Translations under genes and position numbers: made by a program
Shown: one piece after another, positions 14,503-22,916 of the stretch
How positions within the stretch are numbered: position 1 is the first letter of the stretch
How the letters are laid out: every line of letters starts with the position of its first letter
The notes under the pieces: generated by a model
The model's database searches: none
Told to the model about the DNA's origin: nothing
The model's input: only the letters and a program-made list of their open reading frames with translations
NCBI GenBank assembly: GCA_023461075.1
Contig: JAEWNY010000036.1
Location: forward strand, 1-22,916
Source of the DNA: Pseudomonadota bacterium
Lineage (GTDB): Bacteria; Pseudomonadota; Gammaproteobacteria; Xanthomonadales; Xanthomonadaceae
Direction of reading: 5' to 3'
DNA length: 22,916 nucleotides

Positions 14503-15993
14503 TCAGAGCAGCGGCGCCATCATCCCGACCGCGTCCTGCAGCAGGCGGCGGTGGAACGGCCATGCCCGCACCGTGTCGATGTGCACCGGGTTGGACACGG
14601 ACAGGTAGGCCTGCTGGCGTTGGCGGATCGACTGCGTGGTCTCGGCATTGGCGACCAGCAGGTTGTTCTCGAAATTGAGTTGCAGGCTGCGGCGGTCGAT
14701 GTTGGCGGAACCGACCAGCGCCACTTCGCCATCGATGGTGAGCGACTTGGTATGCAGCAGGCCGAGCGGGTATTCGAAGACGTCAACTCCGCTGGCGAGC
14801 AGGTCGGCGTAGCTGCTGCGACAGGCGCTGGCGACCAGGAAGGAATTGTTGCGCGCCGGTACGACCAGCGTGGTCCGCACGCCCCGTCGCGGCGCGGCAC
14901 ACAGGGCGCGCACGATGGCTTCGTCGGGGACGAAGTAGGGGGTGGTGATGATCAGTTCATCCCGCGCGGCATAGATGGCGGCCACGAACATGTCGGACAT
15001 CGCGTTGCCGCGGCTGGCCGGGCCGGTGGCGAACATCTGTGCGATGGCGCCGGGCGCCGGCGCGGCGGGCATCGGCATGTCCGCGGGCAGGGTATCCAGC
15101 GCTTCGCCGGTTTCCGCGATCCATGACGACAGGAAGATGTACTGCGCCTGGCGTGCGATGAGGCCTTCGCAGCGCAGCAGGATGTCGATCCATGGCGCGT
15201 AGCGTGGCGCGATGCGGAACGCCGGGTCCGCACAGTTCTGGCTGCCGCAGTAGGCGATGCGGTTGTCGATCACCGCGATCTTGCGGTGGTTGCGCAGGTC
15301 CAGCCGGCCCAACGCGAGATGACCCAGGCGCGGGATATCGTCCAGTGTGGCGAGCACGTGCACGCCGGCCTCGCGCAGCTGTCGCCAGCGCCCCGAACGG
15401 ACGAAAGCGCGCGAACCCAGCGCGTCCACCATCGTCCGGCATCGCACGCCACGGCGTGCGGCGGCGCAAATCGCTTCGGCCACCTTGCCGCCGTTGTCGT
15501 CGTCCAGCCAGATGTAGAAACTGAGGTGGACGTGTTCACGCGCGGCATCGATGTCACGGACCAGTGCATCGATGGCGCGGTCGGAATCGCCCGTCGGCTG
15601 GTCGGCGGGTGCATCGGGATCGCCCAGCAGCTCGATGCGGTTGCCGCCGAGCGCGGGCAGGCCATCGATCGATTGCGCCAGTTGGAACAACGGCAGGAAA
15701 CGGGGCGCGATGGCGGGTGCGGGATCGACGTCCGCCGGCTTGGGCAGGCGCGCCAGCGTGTCGCGCAGGCGCCGTGCGCGCCCGCGCCCGATGCTGGTCT
15801 CGCCCAGCAGGAAGTAGGCGACCAGTCCCGCCAGCGGCAACAGGGCGATGGCTGCTACCCAGGCTACCCGCGAAGCCGGCGTGCGACCGCCCCGGGTGAT
15901 CGCTCTCGCCATCACGCCCGCATGCAGCACGAACAGCAGCAGGCTGAGCAACAGGCCGGGCAGAGAGTGCGGGGCGGACAGCAGGAACGCCAT
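14503..15993 (-). CDS. cls: Cardiolipin synthase (two HKD motifs)
   Basis: The 496-residue protein opens with two membrane spans (about residues 11-30 and 43-63), the usual PLDc_N region. Two phospholipase D-type HKD motifs follow: HRKIAVID (His236, Lys238, Asp243) and HTKSLTID (His414, Lys416, Asp421), each followed by a GS.N segment (GSQNCADP, GSANIDRRS). This is the layout of bacterial cardiolipin synthase A, which condenses phosphatidylglycerol (or PG and PE) to cardiolipin at the inner membrane. The ATG at 15993 is chosen over the adjacent TTG at 15996 because GGAG at 16000-16003 then sits six bases upstream. The gene is convergent with orn and downstream of ppsA, from which a hairpin separates it. 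Confidence 0.92.
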   Translation of the reverse strand: MAFLLSAPHSLPGLLLSLLLFVLHAGVMARAITRGGRTPASRVAWVAAIALLPLAGLVAYFLLGETSIGRGRARRLRDTLARLPKPADVDPAPAIAPRFLPLFQLAQSIDGLPALGGNRIELLGDPDAPADQPTGDSDRAIDALVRDIDAAREHVHLSFYIWLDDDNGGKVAEAICAAARRGVRCRTMVDALGSRAFVRSGRWRQLREAGVHVLATLDDIPRLGHLALGRLDLRNHRKIAVIDNRIAYCGSQNCADPAFRIAPRYAPWIDILLRCEGLIARQAQYIFLSSWIAETGEALDTLPADMPMPAAPAPGAIAQMFATGPASRGNAMSDMFVAAIYAARDELIITTPYFVPDEAIVRALCAAPRRGVRTTLVVPARNNSFLVASACRSSYADLLASGVDVFEYPLGLLHTKSLTIDGEVALVGSANIDRRSLQLNFENNLLVANAETTQSIRQRQQAYLSVSNPVHIDTVRAWPFHRRLLQDAVGMMAPLL

Positions 15994-16049
15994 CAACGGC
16001 TCCGGGCGGGATTCGCTGCCAGCCTAGCGCAGCCGATGCGATGCGGTCT

Positions 16050-16086
16050 CGCGGAAACAGGAACCCCGGCTTCGCGCCGGCGTTCC
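16050..16086 (-). terminator. Hairpin after ppsA
   Basis: On the minus strand, 22 bases past the ppsA stop, GGAACGCCGGC (16086-16076) pairs with GCCGGGGTTCC (16070-16060): ten pairs with one G-G mismatch around a 5-base loop. A short T run (TGTTT) follows. The T tract is weak, so termination may be partial. The hairpin separates ppsA from cls. Confidence 0.55.
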
Positions 16087-16107
16087 GTTGACTCCAGGCG
16101 CGGGCGA

Positions 16108-18480
<2,373 letters not shown>

Positions 18481-18579
18481 GGCGGGCTCCGGAAGGCGGG
18501 GAAGGGGACGGCAGGCCGTCAGCAGGCTATTTTAGCCGTTCCGGCGAATACGATTTCATCCTTTCATCCAGAGCTGCCC
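18481..18579. promoter_or_regulatory. Divergent ppsA-ppsR promoter region
   Basis: This 99-base gap separates ppsA (minus) from ppsR (plus). A perfect dyad GGCTATTTTAGCC at 18525-18537 contains TAAAAT on the minus strand (18534-18529), a good -10 for ppsA about 50 bases before its TTG. On the plus strand TACGAT (18549-18554) could be a -10 for ppsR. A perfect tandem repeat of TTTCATCC lies at 18554-18561 and 18562-18569. No clear -35 boxes are visible. The gap also holds the ppsA ribosome binding site (GGAG, 18487-18490). Confidence 0.4.
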
Positions 18580-19401
18580 ATGCCCGCATCGCGCCCCGTC
18601 TTCTATGTTTCCGATGGCACCGGCATCACTGCCGAAACCATTGGCCACAGCCTGCTGACCCAGTTCACGGAGGACGACTTCGATACCGATCGGCTGCCAT
18701 TCGTCGATACGCCAGAGAAGGCGCGAGCTGCCGCTGCCGAGATCCGCCGGGCAGGGGACATCGCGAATGCGCGCCCGATCGTCGTCAATACCGTGGTCGA
18801 TCCGGACTTGACCGCGCTGCTGGCCGAGAGCGGGGCGTTGATGCTGGATGTGTTCGCGCCGTTCATCGCGCCGCTCGAGCAGGAACTGGGCAAACAGCGG
18901 CAGGCGCGCGTAGGCAAGGCGCACGGCATTGTCGATTTCGACACCTACCACCAGCGCATCAACGCGATGAACTATGCGCTGACCTTCGATGACGGCGTGC
19001 GGATGGATTACAGCGAGGCCGACGTGATCCTGGTCGCGGTGTCACGCGCCGGCAAGACGCCGACCTGCGTCTATCTGGCGCTGCATCACGGCGTGCGCGC
19101 CGCCAATTATCCGCTGACCGAAGAAGACCTGGACAGCGACCGGCTGCCGGCCAAGTTGCGGCCGTTCAAATCGCGGCTGTTCGGCCTGACCATCGACCCG
19201 GACCGGTTGGCGATGATCCGCCAGGAGCGCCGCCCGAACTCCCGCTACGCGGAACTGGCCACCTGCAAGCGCGAAGTCGCCGCGGCCGAGGCGATGTTCC
19301 GCACCGAGGGTATCCCGGTGCTGTCCACCACCCATGCATCGATCGAGGAGATTTCCAGCCGTGTGCTGGAAACGCTCGGCATCAACCGTGAGATGTACTG
19401 A
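18580..19401 (+). CDS. ppsR: PpsR, PEP synthase regulatory kinase/pyrophosphorylase (DUF299)
   Basis: The 273-residue protein matches the PSRP family across its length: N-terminal FYVSDGTGITAETIGHSLL, central DFDTYHQRINAMNYAL, the P-loop AVSRAGKTPTCVYLAL (VSRAGKT, 154-160) and C-terminal SIEEISSRVLETLG. It inactivates PEP synthase by ADP-dependent phosphorylation of a threonine beside the catalytic histidine, and reactivates it by phosphate-dependent removal with release of pyrophosphate. The target motif GGRTCH is present in the divergent ppsA product. The ATG at 18580 gives the standard N-terminus; no strong ribosome binding site precedes it. The 63-base gap to the next gene holds nothing recognisable. 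Confidence 0.95.
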   Translation: MPASRPVFYVSDGTGITAETIGHSLLTQFTEDDFDTDRLPFVDTPEKARAAAAEIRRAGDIANARPIVVNTVVDPDLTALLAESGALMLDVFAPFIAPLEQELGKQRQARVGKAHGIVDFDTYHQRINAMNYALTFDDGVRMDYSEADVILVAVSRAGKTPTCVYLALHHGVRAANYPLTEEDLDSDRLPAKLRPFKSRLFGLTIDPDRLAMIRQERRPNSRYAELATCKREVAAAEAMFRTEGIPVLSTTHASIEEISSRVLETLGINREMY

Positions 19402-19464
19402 GCGGGATGAACCGCACACGACGCAAGGCTTGCCCTGCGCCGCCCACGATGTAGGATCGGGGAT

Positions 19465-19977
19465 GTGAGCACGGTCCTTGCCCCGGTCGTTCGGTTTCCT
19501 AGACTCAGCCGTTTCGGCTGGCTGATGGGCTTGTACGCCGAGAACCACCGCAAGCTGGAGCGGCTGTTCGCGCCCGCATTGCTGGCCGAAGGACTTTACC
19601 GCTCGCGCGCGGCGGGCGGCCTGCCGCTGCGGCTGGAAGTGATCGAGCAGCATAAGTTCACCACCGAACTGCGGCTGACCTATGACGTGCTCGATCCGGT
19701 CACCGGAGAGCCCGATCCTTCCGCGCATGTTCGCCTGTACCGCGATGCACGCCAGGCCGAGGCCACTCACTGCTATGTCGGCCGCCGCTGGCAGGACGTG
19801 ATCGGCATGTATCCGCCGCCCGCCGAACTGGTCAGCCACCGGCTGCAGATGAACACCTTCCTCGGCAAGTGGCTGGACTATCTGGGCGGGCAGGGCCATG
19901 GCGTGGCCACTCTGTTGCCGGTCACGGGGAATGTAGTGGTCGCATCGGGTGTTGACGCCCAAGGCAATGCTCTCTAA
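19465..19977 (+). CDS. DUF1249 (YqiB-like) protein
   Basis: The 170-residue protein carries the DUF1249 features: FGWLMGLYAENHRKLERLFAP near the N-terminus, LEVIEQHKFTTELRLTYD, HVRLYRDARQAEATHC, and LQMNTFLGKWLDYLGGQGH near the C-terminus. Family members, such as E. coli YqiB, are small soluble proteins of unknown function. The chosen start is GTG at 19465 with a G-rich stretch (GGATCGGGGA) just upstream; it leaves about 15 residues before the conserved region. The next in-frame ATG lies inside the conserved segment, so a shorter form is unlikely. It ends 21 bases before the tRNA-Ala gene. Confidence 0.82.
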   Translation: MSTVLAPVVRFPRLSRFGWLMGLYAENHRKLERLFAPALLAEGLYRSRAAGGLPLRLEVIEQHKFTTELRLTYDVLDPVTGEPDPSAHVRLYRDARQAEATHCYVGRRWQDVIGMYPPPAELVSHRLQMNTFLGKWLDYLGGQGHGVATLLPVTGNVVVASGVDAQGNAL

Positions 19978-19998
19978 ACTTCCGCGCTTCCAGCCCGT

Positions 19999-20074
19999 GG
20001 GGCCATAGCTCAGCTGGGAGAGCGCCTGCATGGCATGCAGGAGGTCGGCGGTTCGATCCCGCCTGGCTCCACCA
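19999..20074 (+). tRNA. tRNA-Ala, anticodon GGC
   Basis: A 76-base cloverleaf with encoded CCA. The acceptor stem GGGGCCA pairs with TGGCTCC, the D arm begins GCTCAGCTGGGAGAGC, the anticodon stem CCTGC/GCAGG encloses loop ATGGCAT with GGC at 20032-20034, and the T arm contains GGTTCGATCCC. It closely resembles E. coli tRNA-Ala(GGC). It reads GCC and GCT codons. Confidence 0.97.
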
Positions 20075-20099
20075 AAATCCCGCAAAGGCCGCGGGGTTT
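20075..20099 (+). terminator. Hairpin in the tRNA spacer
   Basis: AAATCCCGC (20075-20083) pairs with GCGGGGTTT (20091-20099), nine pairs including one G-U, around a 7-base loop. It begins right after the CCA of tRNA-Ala. It ends in only three Ts, so it may be a processing structure or a partial terminator rather than a full one. Confidence 0.4.
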
Positions 20100-20120
20100 C
20101 CAAGGCAACACAGTTTCAGC

Positions 20121-20196
20121 GTCCCCATCGTCTAGAGGCCTAGGACACCTCCCTTTCACGGAGGCGACCGGGGTTCGAATCCCCGTGGGGACGCCA
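20121..20196 (+). tRNA. tRNA-Glu, anticodon TTC
   Basis: A 76-base cloverleaf with encoded CCA. The acceptor stem GTCCCCA pairs with TGGGGAC, the D arm contains TCTAGAGGCCTAGGACA, the anticodon stem CCTCC/GGAGG encloses loop CTTTCAC with TTC at 20155-20157, and the T arm contains GGTTCGAATCC. It is separated from tRNA-Ala by 46 bases and followed by a strong terminator. Confidence 0.97.
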
Positions 20197-20214
20197 TTTC
20201 ATCGCAAGATCTTC

Positions 20215-20239
20215 AGGCCGCCGCAAGGTGGCCTTTTTT
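20215..20239 (+). terminator. Rho-independent terminator after the tRNA genes
   Basis: AGGCCGCC (20215-20222) pairs with GGTGGCCT (20227-20234), eight pairs with one G-U wobble, around a GCAA tetraloop. A run of six Ts (20234-20239) follows. This is the strongest terminator in the window and isolates the tRNA unit from the copper operon. Confidence 0.85.
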
Positions 20240-20316
20240 CTGTCGTCGTACACCAAGCCGAGATCACCGCGTTCGGGTTCACGAAGAATTGATATGGCGC
20301 GTCGGAGGGGTGTAAA

Positions 20317-20769
20317 GTGCCCCACATGCAGCTAAGTACTGCCGTCCCACGATGCCTGCTGGTGCTCCTGTTGCTCCTCAATGGGTTCGCCAATGCCAGC
20401 GCGTCGATGCCGGGCATGTCGAACGGCAACGACGCAGAGCCGGCGCGTAGCGGGGAAGTGGCCGCATCGATGCAAGACGGGCCCTGCCATTCGCATGAAG
20501 ACGCCGACGCCGGTGTCAGCCCGCCGGGCAACGCCGTCGTCGCCGACGACTTCACCGCGAGTGACGACGCCAACCCGCACGCCTGCTGCGCCGAAGGCGA
20601 CTGCAGCGGGCATGGTTGTCGTTGCGATTGCCTGATGTTCGGCGCGGCGCTGCCCTCGATTCCACCTTCGATGCCGCTACGTCTGGCGATGCCGGTGGAA
20701 TCGATCTTGATGCCATCGGCGCACCCGGCACCCCCACGCCGAAAAAACCAACGACCTCCCATCGGCTGA
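20317..20769 (+). CDS. copL: CopL-family Cys/His-rich metal-binding regulatory protein
   Basis: The 150-residue protein has an export signal (CLLVLLLLLNGFANASA, about residues 13-29) and then a low-complexity, metal-ligand-rich body. It carries CHSHED (57-62) and a dense cluster HACCAEGDCSGHGCRCDC (88-105) with six cysteines and two histidines, followed by a Pro/Met-rich tail. Its place directly before copA matches copL of xanthomonad copLAB operons. There CopL is needed for copper-induced expression of copAB, by a mechanism not fully settled. The start is GTG at 20317, because GGAGGGG (20304-20310) is correctly spaced for it and too far from the ATG at 20326. The 77 bases between the tRNA terminator and this start must hold the operon promoter, but no clear boxes are seen. 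Confidence 0.78.
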   Translation: MPHMQLSTAVPRCLLVLLLLLNGFANASASMPGMSNGNDAEPARSGEVAASMQDGPCHSHEDADAGVSPPGNAVVADDFTASDDANPHACCAEGDCSGHGCRCDCLMFGAALPSIPPSMPLRLAMPVESILMPSAHPAPPRRKNQRPPIG

Positions 20770-20777
20770 CCGGCATC

Positions 20778-20815
20778 GCGTCGCGCGACGCATGTCCCGC
20801 CTGCGCGCGCAGGCG
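20778..20815. promoter_or_regulatory. Two adjacent perfect palindromes in the copL-copA gap
   Basis: GCGTCGCGCGACGC (20778-20791) and CGCCTGCGCGCGCAGGCG (20798-20815) are each fully self-complementary and are six bases apart. The second could form a 7-pair hairpin with a GCGC loop ending 12 bases before the copA ribosome binding site (AGGAG, 20828-20832). The dyads are seen directly; a role in regulating copA translation or mRNA stability is inference. Confidence 0.5.
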
Positions 20816-20838
20816 ACCGTCATCCGCAGGAGTTCCTC

Positions 20839-22698
20839 ATGTCATCGCATGGTTCAAGGGCTGCAACAGGCATCCCGCATCTCTCCCGTCGACGTTTCAT
20901 CCAGGGCCTCGCCAGTTGTGGCGCGGTGTTGGGCCTGGGCCTGTGGCCGAAGGCGAGCTGGGCATTGAAGTCGGAAGGTCAACTGGAAGTGCTCTCCGGC
21001 ACCGACTTCGACCTCCAGGTTGGCGAAACGTTGGTCAATTACACCGGCAAGACCCGGCCCGCGGTCACCATCAATGGTTCATTGCCGGCACCGCTGTTGC
21101 GCTGGAAGGAGGGCACGACCGTGTCCTTGCGCGTGCGCAACGACTTGCCGCGCGGTTCGATCCACGGCCCGGACACGTCGGTGCATTGGCACGGCATCCT
21201 GCTGCCGGCCAACATGGATGGCGTGCCGGGGATGAGCTTCGACGGCATTCGCCCCGGCGAGAGCTACCTCTATCGTTTCAACGTCAAGCAGGCCGGCACG
21301 TACTGGTACCACAGCCATTCCGGCTTCCAGGAGCAGGGCGGCATGTATGGCCCGCTGGTGATCGATCCGATCGAACCCGAGCCGTTCGCCTACGACCGCG
21401 ATTACGTGGTGATGTTTTCCGACTGGACCGACATGAATCCGGCGGATCTTTTCGCGCGGCTGAAGAAGATGGCCAGCCACGACAATTACTACCAGCGCAC
21501 GGTCGGTGACTTCATGCGCGATGTCGGCAAGCATGGCCTGGCGACCACGGTCGAGGACCGCAAGGGCTGGGGTCGGATGCGGATGACCCCAAGCGACCTC
21601 TCCGACGTCAACGCGCACACCTACACCTACCTGCTCAACGGCACGACATCGCTGGGCAACTGGACCGGACTGTTCAAGCCCGGGGAAAAGGTGCGCCTGC
21701 GTTTCATCAATGGCTCGGCGATGACCTATTTCGATGTCCGCATCCCTGGCTTGAAGATGACGGTGGTCGCGGTCGATGGCCAATACGTGCATCCGCTGAC
21801 GGTCGAGGAGTTGAGGATCGCGGCGGCGGAAACCTTCGATGTGCTGGTCGAGCCGAGCGGGCAGGACGCCTTCACCATCTTCGCCCAGGACAATGCGCGC
21901 ACCGGCTATGTCAGCGGCACGCTGGCGGTCCGCGAGGGTTTGCGCGCGCCGGTCCCGCCGCTTGATGCGCGGCCTTTGCTGACCATGGCCGACATGGGCC
22001 ACGGCCACATGGATGCGATGAAGGGCATGGAAGGTGGCTGCGGCGCCAACATGAAGGGCATGGAAGGCGGCTGTGGCGCGAGCATGGGGCATGCGATGCC
22101 GATGCCGAAGCCGTCATCGACCGATGCGCACGCGGGCCACGCGATGCAGGGCATGGACCATGGCGATGGCGGGATGCAGGCGCATCCAGCCAGCGAAACC
22201 AACAACCCGCTGGTCGACATGCAGACCATGACGCCGGCAGCCAAGCTGGACGATCCCGGCATCGGCTTGCGCGACAACGGTCGCAAGGTGGCGACTTACG
22301 CCGACCTCAAGAGCCGGTTCGAAGACCCCGATGGCCGTGAACCCGGGCGCACGGTCGAGCTGCACCTGACTGACCACATGGAGAAATTCGCCTGGTCGTT
22401 CGACGGCATCAAGTTCGCACAGGCCGAACCGTTGCGGATGACCTACGGAGAGCGCCTGCGTATCGTGTTGGTGAACGACACGATGATGAGCCATCCCATC
22501 CACCTGCATGGCCTTTGGAGCGACGTGGAGGACGAGGGCGGCAACTTCCACCTGCGCAAGCACACCGTGGACATGCCGCCGGGCACGAAACGAAGTTACC
22601 GGGTACGCGCAGATGCGTTGGGGCGATGGGCCTACCACTGCCACCTGTTCTTCCACATGGAGTCCGGCATGTTCCGGGAAGTGGAGGTGCGGGAATGA
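20839..22698 (+). CDS. copA: CopA, periplasmic multicopper oxidase (copper resistance)
   Basis: The 619-residue protein has a Tat signal (SRRRFIQG, residues 16-23; likely cleavage near 42) and three cupredoxin domains. All copper-site motifs are intact: HWHG (116-119), HSH (158-160), HPIHLHG (552-558) and HCHLFFHMESGM (600-611). Between the second and third domains lies a Met/His-rich linker (about 383-450) with a tandem MKGMEGGCGA repeat and MGHAM/GHAMQGMDHG motifs that probably bind extra copper. CopA of this type oxidises Cu(I) to Cu(II) and sequesters copper in the periplasm. Length and order match plasmid- and chromosome-borne CopA/PcoA. The ATG has AGGAG six bases upstream. copB overlaps the stop by four bases (ATGA), so the two are translationally coupled. 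Confidence 0.95.
   Translation: MSSHGSRAATGIPHLSRRRFIQGLASCGAVLGLGLWPKASWALKSEGQLEVLSGTDFDLQVGETLVNYTGKTRPAVTINGSLPAPLLRWKEGTTVSLRVRNDLPRGSIHGPDTSVHWHGILLPANMDGVPGMSFDGIRPGESYLYRFNVKQAGTYWYHSHSGFQEQGGMYGPLVIDPIEPEPFAYDRDYVVMFSDWTDMNPADLFARLKKMASHDNYYQRTVGDFMRDVGKHGLATTVEDRKGWGRMRMTPSDLSDVNAHTYTYLLNGTTSLGNWTGLFKPGEKVRLRFINGSAMTYFDVRIPGLKMTVVAVDGQYVHPLTVEELRIAAAETFDVLVEPSGQDAFTIFAQDNARTGYVSGTLAVREGLRAPVPPLDARPLLTMADMGHGHMDAMKGMEGGCGANMKGMEGGCGASMGHAMPMPKPSSTDAHAGHAMQGMDHGDGGMQAHPASETNNPLVDMQTMTPAAKLDDPGIGLRDNGRKVATYADLKSRFEDPDGREPGRTVELHLTDHMEKFAWSFDGIKFAQAEPLRMTYGERLRIVLVNDTMMSHPIHLHGLWSDVEDEGGNFHLRKHTVDMPPGTKRSYRVRADALGRWAYHCHLFFHMESGMFREVEVRE
22018..22083 (+). repeat. 33-base tandem repeat in the copA Met-rich linker
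   Basis: Two adjacent 33-base units (22018-22050 and 22051-22083) encode MKGMEGGCGAN and MKGMEGGCGAS. They differ at only a few positions, mostly third codon bases, so the duplication is either recent or kept similar by selection. Confidence 0.85.
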
Positions 22699-22916
22699 AC
22701 GCCCCCATCCGTTCGATACTGGCCTTGGCCGTCACGTGGGCGCTGTGCGCGTCGGGAACCGCCTTCGCCCAACACGCGGGCCATGCGGCGCCCAAGTCCG
22801 GGCAGCAGTCGCACGCAACCAACGCGACTGAAGCTTCCCGGGCGAAGGCGGCGGACCACTCGCAGATGGACCACTCGCAGATGGACCACTCGCAGATGGA
22901 CCACTCGCAGATGGAC
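22695..22916 (+). CDS. copB: CopB, outer-membrane copper resistance protein (N-terminal part, cut by window edge)
   Basis: The first 74 codons are visible. They encode a signal peptide (about residues 1-25, ending GTAFAQ), a His/Ala/Ser-rich stretch (QHAGHAAPKSGQQSHA), and then a repeat of DHSQM. This Met/His-repeat N-terminus followed by a beta-barrel is typical of CopB/PcoB, but the barrel domain (PF05275) is outside the window. CopB is thought to work with CopA in copper sequestration or efflux at the outer membrane. The ATG at 22695 overlaps the copA stop, as in other copAB pairs. Confidence 0.85.
   Translation, partial: MNAPIRSILALAVTWALCASGTAFAQHAGHAAPKSGQQSHATNATEASRAKAADHSQMDHSQMDHSQMDHSQMD
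22854..22916 (+). repeat. Perfect 15-base tandem repeats encoding DHSQM in copB
   Basis: Four identical copies of GACCACTCGCAGATG run from 22854 to 22913, and a fifth begins at 22914 before the window ends. Each encodes DHSQM, giving MDHSQMDHSQM-type copper-binding motifs. The perfect identity, including third codon positions, implies recent expansion. The total copy number cannot be seen here. Confidence 0.95.

Noticed and set aside
20035..20292. 85-codon plus frame running through the tRNA genes
   Set aside because: It translates tRNA sequence and a terminator; both tRNAs are complete and account for the conservation.
20616..21509. 297-codon plus frame overlapping copL and the copA 5' half
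   Set aside because: It is an alternative frame of two genes with clear signal peptides and copper motifs, and its translation is Arg/His-rich with no domain.
22854..22916. Regular short repeats considered as a CRISPR-like array
   Set aside because: The units are 15 bases with no spacers, stay in frame and encode DHSQM copper-binding repeats of CopB.

Overview
The window looks like a chromosomal segment of a high-GC gammaproteobacterium, most likely of the Xanthomonadaceae/Lysobacteraceae (Xanthomonas, Stenotrophomonas, Lysobacter, Luteimonas type). This rests on the rlmN-pilF-rodZ-yfgM-bamB-der order, the divergent ppsA/ppsR pair, a MoeB with an N-terminal rhodanese domain, and a copL-copA-copB copper operon of the kind described in xanthomonads. 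The placement is inference from gene content, since no rRNA gene is present. Coding density is very high: no gap exceeds 300 bases, and the longest are about 100-130 bases.

Positions 1-6056 form one plus-strand run: the end of rlmN, pilF, a rodZ-like gene, yfgM, bamB, der and a rhodanese-MoeB fusion. It joins envelope biogenesis (pilus secretin assembly, cell shape, SecYEG chaperoning, outer-membrane protein assembly) with ribosome maturation and sulfur or molybdopterin chemistry. ispG and hisS, which sit between rodZ and yfgM in Pseudomonas-type order, are absent here. Positions 6121-7428 hold a two-gene unit, a tandem DUF1428 protein and a PhnB-like VOC protein, behind a perfect inverted repeat that looks like a repressor operator. 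A convergent membrane-anchored alpha/beta hydrolase follows (7449-8225, minus).

Positions 8355-13430 carry one-carbon and purine genes: folD, guaB and guaA, then a fusion of a GNAT acetyltransferase with the tRNA deaminase TadA. A DUF2721 membrane protein (minus) meets the fusion tail to tail and lies head to head with orn (oligoribonuclease). Cardiolipin synthase and PEP synthase follow on the minus strand. The PEP synthase regulator ppsR diverges from ppsA across 99 bases. A DUF1249 protein and two tRNA genes (Ala-GGC, Glu-TTC) close this part with a strong terminator.

From 20317 to the right edge lies the copper operon: copL (Cys/His-rich exported protein), copA (Tat-exported multicopper oxidase) and the start of copB, cut off inside a run of perfect 15-base repeats. 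The copL-copA gap holds two perfect palindromes just before the copA ribosome binding site.

No phage, insertion sequence, CRISPR array or obviously new multi-gene system is visible. The features most worth a second look are the GNAT-TadA fusion, the duplicated DUF1428 gene with its operator, the palindromes between copL and copA, and the nearly back-to-back starts of DUF2721 and orn.
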